In this document: piece by piece, positions 60,893-64,000 of the stretch
Layout of the letters: each line of letters opens with the position of its first letter
How positions within the stretch are numbered: position 1 is the first letter of the stretch
Origin: Planctomycetota bacterium
Lineage (GTDB): Bacteria > Planctomycetota > Phycisphaerae > Sedimentisphaerales > Anaerohalosphaeraceae
Length of the DNA: 64,000 nt
Reading direction: 5' to 3'
Assembly (NCBI GenBank): GCA_029552545.1
Contig: JAKPDO010000050.1
Coordinates: 110,835 to 174,834, forward strand
Position numbers and translations under genes: made by a program
Notes under the pieces: model-generated
Told to the model about the DNA's origin: nothing
Database searches by the model: none
The model's input: the letters and a program-made list of their open reading frames with translations, nothing else

Positions 60893-61059
60893 CGTTTGGG
60901 GGGAGGGGGGCTGTGTGGCATCGGCTTTTTGATGCAGTTTCTTTTCATGTCCCTTCACAATTGTCTGACTAAAATCTGTTTGTTTTCCTCTCCCGGTGAA
61001 TCCCCTTGTCTTCTTTGCCGATAGGCACCCAAGCAGGACGAGCAGAAACGGGGTGTCGG

Positions 61060-62067
61060 ATGGGCACAGTGTATCTGCAGGAACAGGGGGCCAAAATTTC
61101 CAGACAGGGGCGTCGGCTGCTGGTTTCCAAAGAGGACCAGCCGCTGCTGTCGATACCGGTCCACCGCCTTCAGCGGCTGGTGATTATCGGACGAATTCAG
61201 CTGACGGCATCGGCGCTGGCATTGCTGCTGGACCGGGGTGTTTCTGTGGTTTTGCTGACCACTCGGGGCCAGGTCCGGGGGACACTGCTTCCGCCGGACT
61301 GTCCTCGTGGCGAGCTGCGGCGCCGGCAGTATGCCCTGGCCGGCGAGCCGGCTGGGACTCTTCTGTTCTGTCGGGAGCTTGTCCGGGCCAAAGCCGTTTC
61401 TGCGGCAAATGTTATCAGACGCTATGCGTACAATCACCGCAATTCCGAGCTGACGAAAGCATCGGAGGATATTCTCCAGACAGCCGCACGAGTGGACGAA
61501 CAGCCCACTGTCGACGCGGTGCGGGGCATCGAGGGCCTGCTCGGCAGGACGTATTTTCAGGCCCTTGTTGAAATCTTTCATTCACTCGAGATGGATTTCG
61601 GCGGTCGGGTCCGCCGCCCGCCGGCTGACCCGGTCAATGCCTGCCTATCTTATGTGTATATGCTCCTGACCGCCCTGTCGCATAATGCGCTTCAGGCGAC
61701 TCACCTGGACCCTTACTGCGGAATTATGCATGCTTCGATACGAAATGCACCGGCGCTGACGTTTGATTTCGTCGAACAGTTCCGACAGCCCATAGCGGAC
61801 CGGTTTGTGATGCTTCTGTTTAACAAAAAAATCCTTCAAAAAGCGGACTTTCAGGTCGGCAAAGGGCAGCCGGCACCGGTTCTTTTGTCCGATGCGGCCC
61901 GAAAACGGCTGATTTCCGAATGGGAAGTATACCTGCATACTCCGCAGCGGCTGATAGAAAAACGCGAGCCGTTAAGTCCGTTTTCACTGATTTTTGAACA
62001 GGCCGAAGAACTGGAAAAATCGATTCAGACCGGCCGAACGTATCGGTTTTATCGTCTGTGTTTATAG
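61060..62067 (+). CDS. cas1: CRISPR-associated endonuclease Cas1
   Basis: 335 residues from the ATG at 61060; the frame upstream to 61006 lacks a ribosome site. Cas1 integrates new spacers, working as a dimer of dimers with Cas2. The N-terminal beta part has GTVYLQEQGAKISRQGRRLL and the usual strand LLSIPVHRLQRLVIIG. The helical catalytic part has Glu158 in VRGIEGLLGRTYF, PVNACLSYVYMLL, His224 in LDPYCGIMHAS, and Asp236/Glu239 in LTFDFVEQFRQPIADR. All metal ligands are kept, so it should be active. There is no fusion to reverse transcriptase or Cas4. No other cas gene than cas2 follows. Confidence 0.95.
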   Translation: MGTVYLQEQGAKISRQGRRLLVSKEDQPLLSIPVHRLQRLVIIGRIQLTASALALLLDRGVSVVLLTTRGQVRGTLLPPDCPRGELRRRQYALAGEPAGTLLFCRELVRAKAVSAANVIRRYAYNHRNSELTKASEDILQTAARVDEQPTVDAVRGIEGLLGRTYFQALVEIFHSLEMDFGGRVRRPPADPVNACLSYVYMLLTALSHNALQATHLDPYCGIMHASIRNAPALTFDFVEQFRQPIADRFVMLLFNKKILQKADFQVGKGQPAPVLLSDAARKRLISEWEVYLHTPQRLIEKREPLSPFSLIFEQAEELEKSIQTGRTYRFYRLCL

Positions 62068-62080
62068 GAACGGTTCCGGG

Positions 62081-62356
62081 ATGTTTGTTGTTATTGCCTA
62101 TGACTGCACAGATGACAAAAGACGACTGAGAGTCGCTAAAACCCTGCTTGACTACGGCGATCGGGTTCAATACAGTGTGTTTGAAGCGGACCTGGATCAG
62201 GCGCTTTTGAAAGAAATGATGCAGCGGCTGGCTCAGATTATCAATCCGCAGGAGGATTCCATTCGGATATACCATATATGCCAAAATTGTCTGGTAAAAA
62301 CACAATTTCAGGGACAAGGGCACTTGACACAGCAGGAGACATTCTTTATAATCTGA
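62081..62356 (+). CDS. cas2: CRISPR-associated protein Cas2
   Basis: 91 residues from the ATG at 62081, 13 nt after the cas1 stop. MFVVIAYDCTDDKRRLRVAK carries the Cas2 first strand, with Asp8 and the DDKRR turn, followed by TLLDYGDRVQYSVFEADLD and SIRIYHICQNCLV. Typical Cas2 length and ferredoxin-like fold. It binds Cas1 as the spacing ruler for new spacers. The last 33 nt of the gene also hold a consensus promoter for the array. Confidence 0.93.
   Translation: MFVVIAYDCTDDKRRLRVAKTLLDYGDRVQYSVFEADLDQALLKEMMQRLAQIINPQEDSIRIYHICQNCLVKTQFQGQGHLTQQETFFII
62324..62352 (+). promoter_or_regulatory. CRISPR leader promoter inside cas2
   Basis: TTGACA, exactly 17-nt spacer, TATAAT: a perfect sigma-70 consensus. 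The predicted start is at about 62359, just after the cas2 stop (62354-62356), giving a leader RNA of about 160 nt before the first repeat. Confidence 0.85.
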
Positions 62357-62521
62357 AACAAATCGATTACAGAATATTTGTAAGTATCGGTCTTTCAAAA
62401 GTTTATAGAGAATTTGGCGGTGCAGGGCCTCTGAAAAACGATTGAAAAAAAACTCCCAAAAGGGGGATTACAGTTTTTGCCCTCGCAACCCCTTGAAAAC
62501 AAAGGACTTGCAAAGGCCGGT
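62357..62521 (+). promoter_or_regulatory. CRISPR leader
   Basis: 165 nt between cas2 and the first repeat, AT-rich in its first half. It has a CTCCCAAAAGGGGGATTACA block near 62453-62472 reminiscent of the repeat's own GGGATT end. It is where new spacers should enter, with cas1-cas2 at this end. Confidence 0.75.
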
Positions 62522-64000
62522 CTTGCATTTTTCCCCTGATGAATAAGGGATTGAAACACGCTACGGACGGACCTTTGGCCTATCCTTAATTATATATCCT
62601 TGCATTTTTCCCCTGATGAATAAGGGATTGAAACCCCATACCTGTCCGCTGTGTGGGTGTCCAAGATGACGTGTCCTTGCATTTTTCCCCTGATGAATAA
62701 GGGATTGAAACCGCCATTGTAAGTATCGGCGGATGGAGCGTCCGCCGATACTTGCATTTTTCCCCTGATGAATAAGGGATTGAAACCCATCCGTAGATAG
62801 GTAGTTCCTTCCTGTTTGGGTACTCGCGCTTGCATTTTTCCCCTGATGAATAAGGGATTGAAACATCTATTTCATCAAGAACTGCCTGAACATCGGTTCC
62901 GTATCTCTTGCATTTTTCCCCTGATGAATAAGGGATTGAAACACGGGATAGTCCGCATCACAGGTTTTACGGATTCCAGAACGGTCTTGCATTTTTCCCC
63001 TGATGAATAAGGGATTGAAACAATCAAGGGGGGTATCCTCCCCGGCCTGCCCGGGGACGGAGCTTGCATTTTTCCCCTGATGAATAAGGGATTGAAACCT
63101 CATTGCAATGCGCAGAAGCGATGGTGTAATCGTGCTTCTTGCATTTTTCCCCTGATGAATAAGGGATTGAAACATCCAACTCTGGATTCGCCGCGGTCGA
63201 GTATGTAGATGATCTTGCATTTTTCCCCTGATGAATAAGGGATTGAAACTTTTGCGATGAATTCCCAGCAGGAGCACATGCCGGAAATCACTTGCATTTT
63301 TCCCCTGATGAATAAGGGATTGAAACCCTTTCCGCCCGCCGACCGGCGGGCAAACATCTGCACATATACTTGCATTTTTCCCCTGATGAATAAGGGATTG
63401 AAACGCCGTTTGCAGAAGGCGGTACAGTGCAGTATCGTCTTTCCTTGCATTTTTCCCCTGATGAATAAGGGATTGAAACAGCGACGTGACGACATCGGCC
63501 TGTCCGGAGTTTCTTTTCAGGGCCTTGCATTTTTCCCCTGATGAATAAGGGATTGAAACTTATGCGGAATCTTTTTCTTAAGCCATTTCATCATAAATCT
63601 TGCATTTTTCCCCTGATGAATAAGGGATTGAAACATCTGGCATCCGTGCCTCGATGATTCCGAATTATCCCAATCTTGCATTTTTCCCCTGATGAATAAG
63701 GGATTGAAACATCTGATCAGCCTCTTCGCCGGTGATCGGCCACAGTCTGCTCTTGCATTTTTCCCCTGATGAATAAGGGATTGAAACTCGGAACGACCTG
63801 CTCATAATACGTTAGTTCATCGCCCATCTTGCATTTTTCCCCTGATGAATAAGGGATTGAAACCGCCCTCAAGATTTTCGGGGTCGTCGAACTCCACCCA
63901 AACTTGCATTTTTCCCCTGATGAATAAGGGATTGAAACATCCGCTGCCCGCAGGGAGTCGTCTTGTAAAACGGGGGGCTTGCGTTTTTCCCCTGATGAAT
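62522..64000 (+). CRISPR. CRISPR array, 20 repeats (last cut), 19 spacers, runs off the right edge
   Basis: 36-nt repeats start CTTGCATTTTTCCCC and end GATAAGGG-like AATAAGGGATTGAAAC. Repeat starts: 62522, 62599, 62676, 62751, 62829, 62907, 62986, 63063, 63138, 63214, 63291, 63369, 63444, 63524, 63599, 63675, 63752, 63828, 63903 and 63978. Spacers are 39-44 nt, all different. The ATTGAAAC end is the usual 8-nt 5' handle of type I and type III repeats, so the array reads on the plus strand, with leader and cas1-cas2 upstream. Long spacers favour type III or a mixed type. The last visible repeat reads CTTGCG, one base changed, which can mean the distal end is near. Confidence 0.97.

Noticed and set aside
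62561..63541. Several frames of 60-136 residues through the CRISPR array
   Set aside because: They only translate the repeat (SLIHQGKNA, NPLFIRGKMQ or FPLMNKGLK periodicity) plus spacers.

Overview
The window looks like a chromosome segment of a planctomycete of the Phycisphaerae / Sedimentisphaerales type. This is inferred from gene content, not from a marker gene. The clues are a PilMNO-type pilus or type II secretion cluster with oversized PilX-like proteins, GLUG-repeat proteins with a Planctomycetes-style dockerin-like C-terminus, PEP-CTERM proteins, a CotH / VTC / DUF4956 operon, a secreted ThuA protein, secreted ankyrin proteins, and strong Shine-Dalgarno sequences before most genes.

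Layout. 1-4.65 kb: a cut GH99-like hydrolase, a small Cys-rich protein, a glycerophosphodiester phosphodiesterase, a four-CBS protein and an unusual thioesterase / ferritin-like fusion. 4.67-20.3 kb: a large minus-strand cluster (secretin, PilP-, ParA-, PilO-, PilN- and PilM-like proteins, two giant PilX-like proteins, minor pilins, a major pseudopilin, PilC/GspF, PilB/GspE and a degenerate hybrid kinase). It encodes a type IV pilus-like or type II secretion-like envelope machine; no prepilin peptidase or PilT is present here. 20.5-24.1 kb: CotH kinase, polyphosphate polymerase-like (VTC) protein and DUF4956 membrane protein. 24.1-25.5 kb: a GLUG protein.

25.7-31.6 kb: a visibly AT-richer island. 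A complete tRNA-Val(GAC) lies at its left edge, and a 44-bp exact copy of that tRNA's 3' part lies at its right edge, followed by what looks like the tRNA's original terminator. Inside are two PEP-CTERM paralogues and one 1161-residue surface protein, but no integrase.

31.7-60.6 kb: ordinary chromosomal genes. These include ThuA, a 1043-residue coiled-coil protein, an Lnt-like acyltransferase, MscL, a metallo-beta-lactamase-fold hydrolase, a giant ankyrin protein, DnaK, a NifU-like protein, a membrane glycosyltransferase, a GLUG protein, a TPR protein, a MarR regulator, AccB-AccC with a beta-propeller protein, a homocysteine methyltransferase / MTHFR and a PPi-type phosphofructokinase. Three full copies and one decayed copy of a dispersed repeat lie between genes.

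60.8-64.0 kb: tRNA-His, cas1, cas2, a leader and a CRISPR array that runs off the right edge (20 repeats and 19 spacers visible). A perfect-consensus promoter for the array lies inside the 3' end of cas2. No effector cas gene is in the window. The most unusual items are the tRNA-bounded island, the thioesterase / ferritin-like fusion, the kinase-dead hybrid sensor beside the secretion ATPase, and the adaptation-only CRISPR locus.
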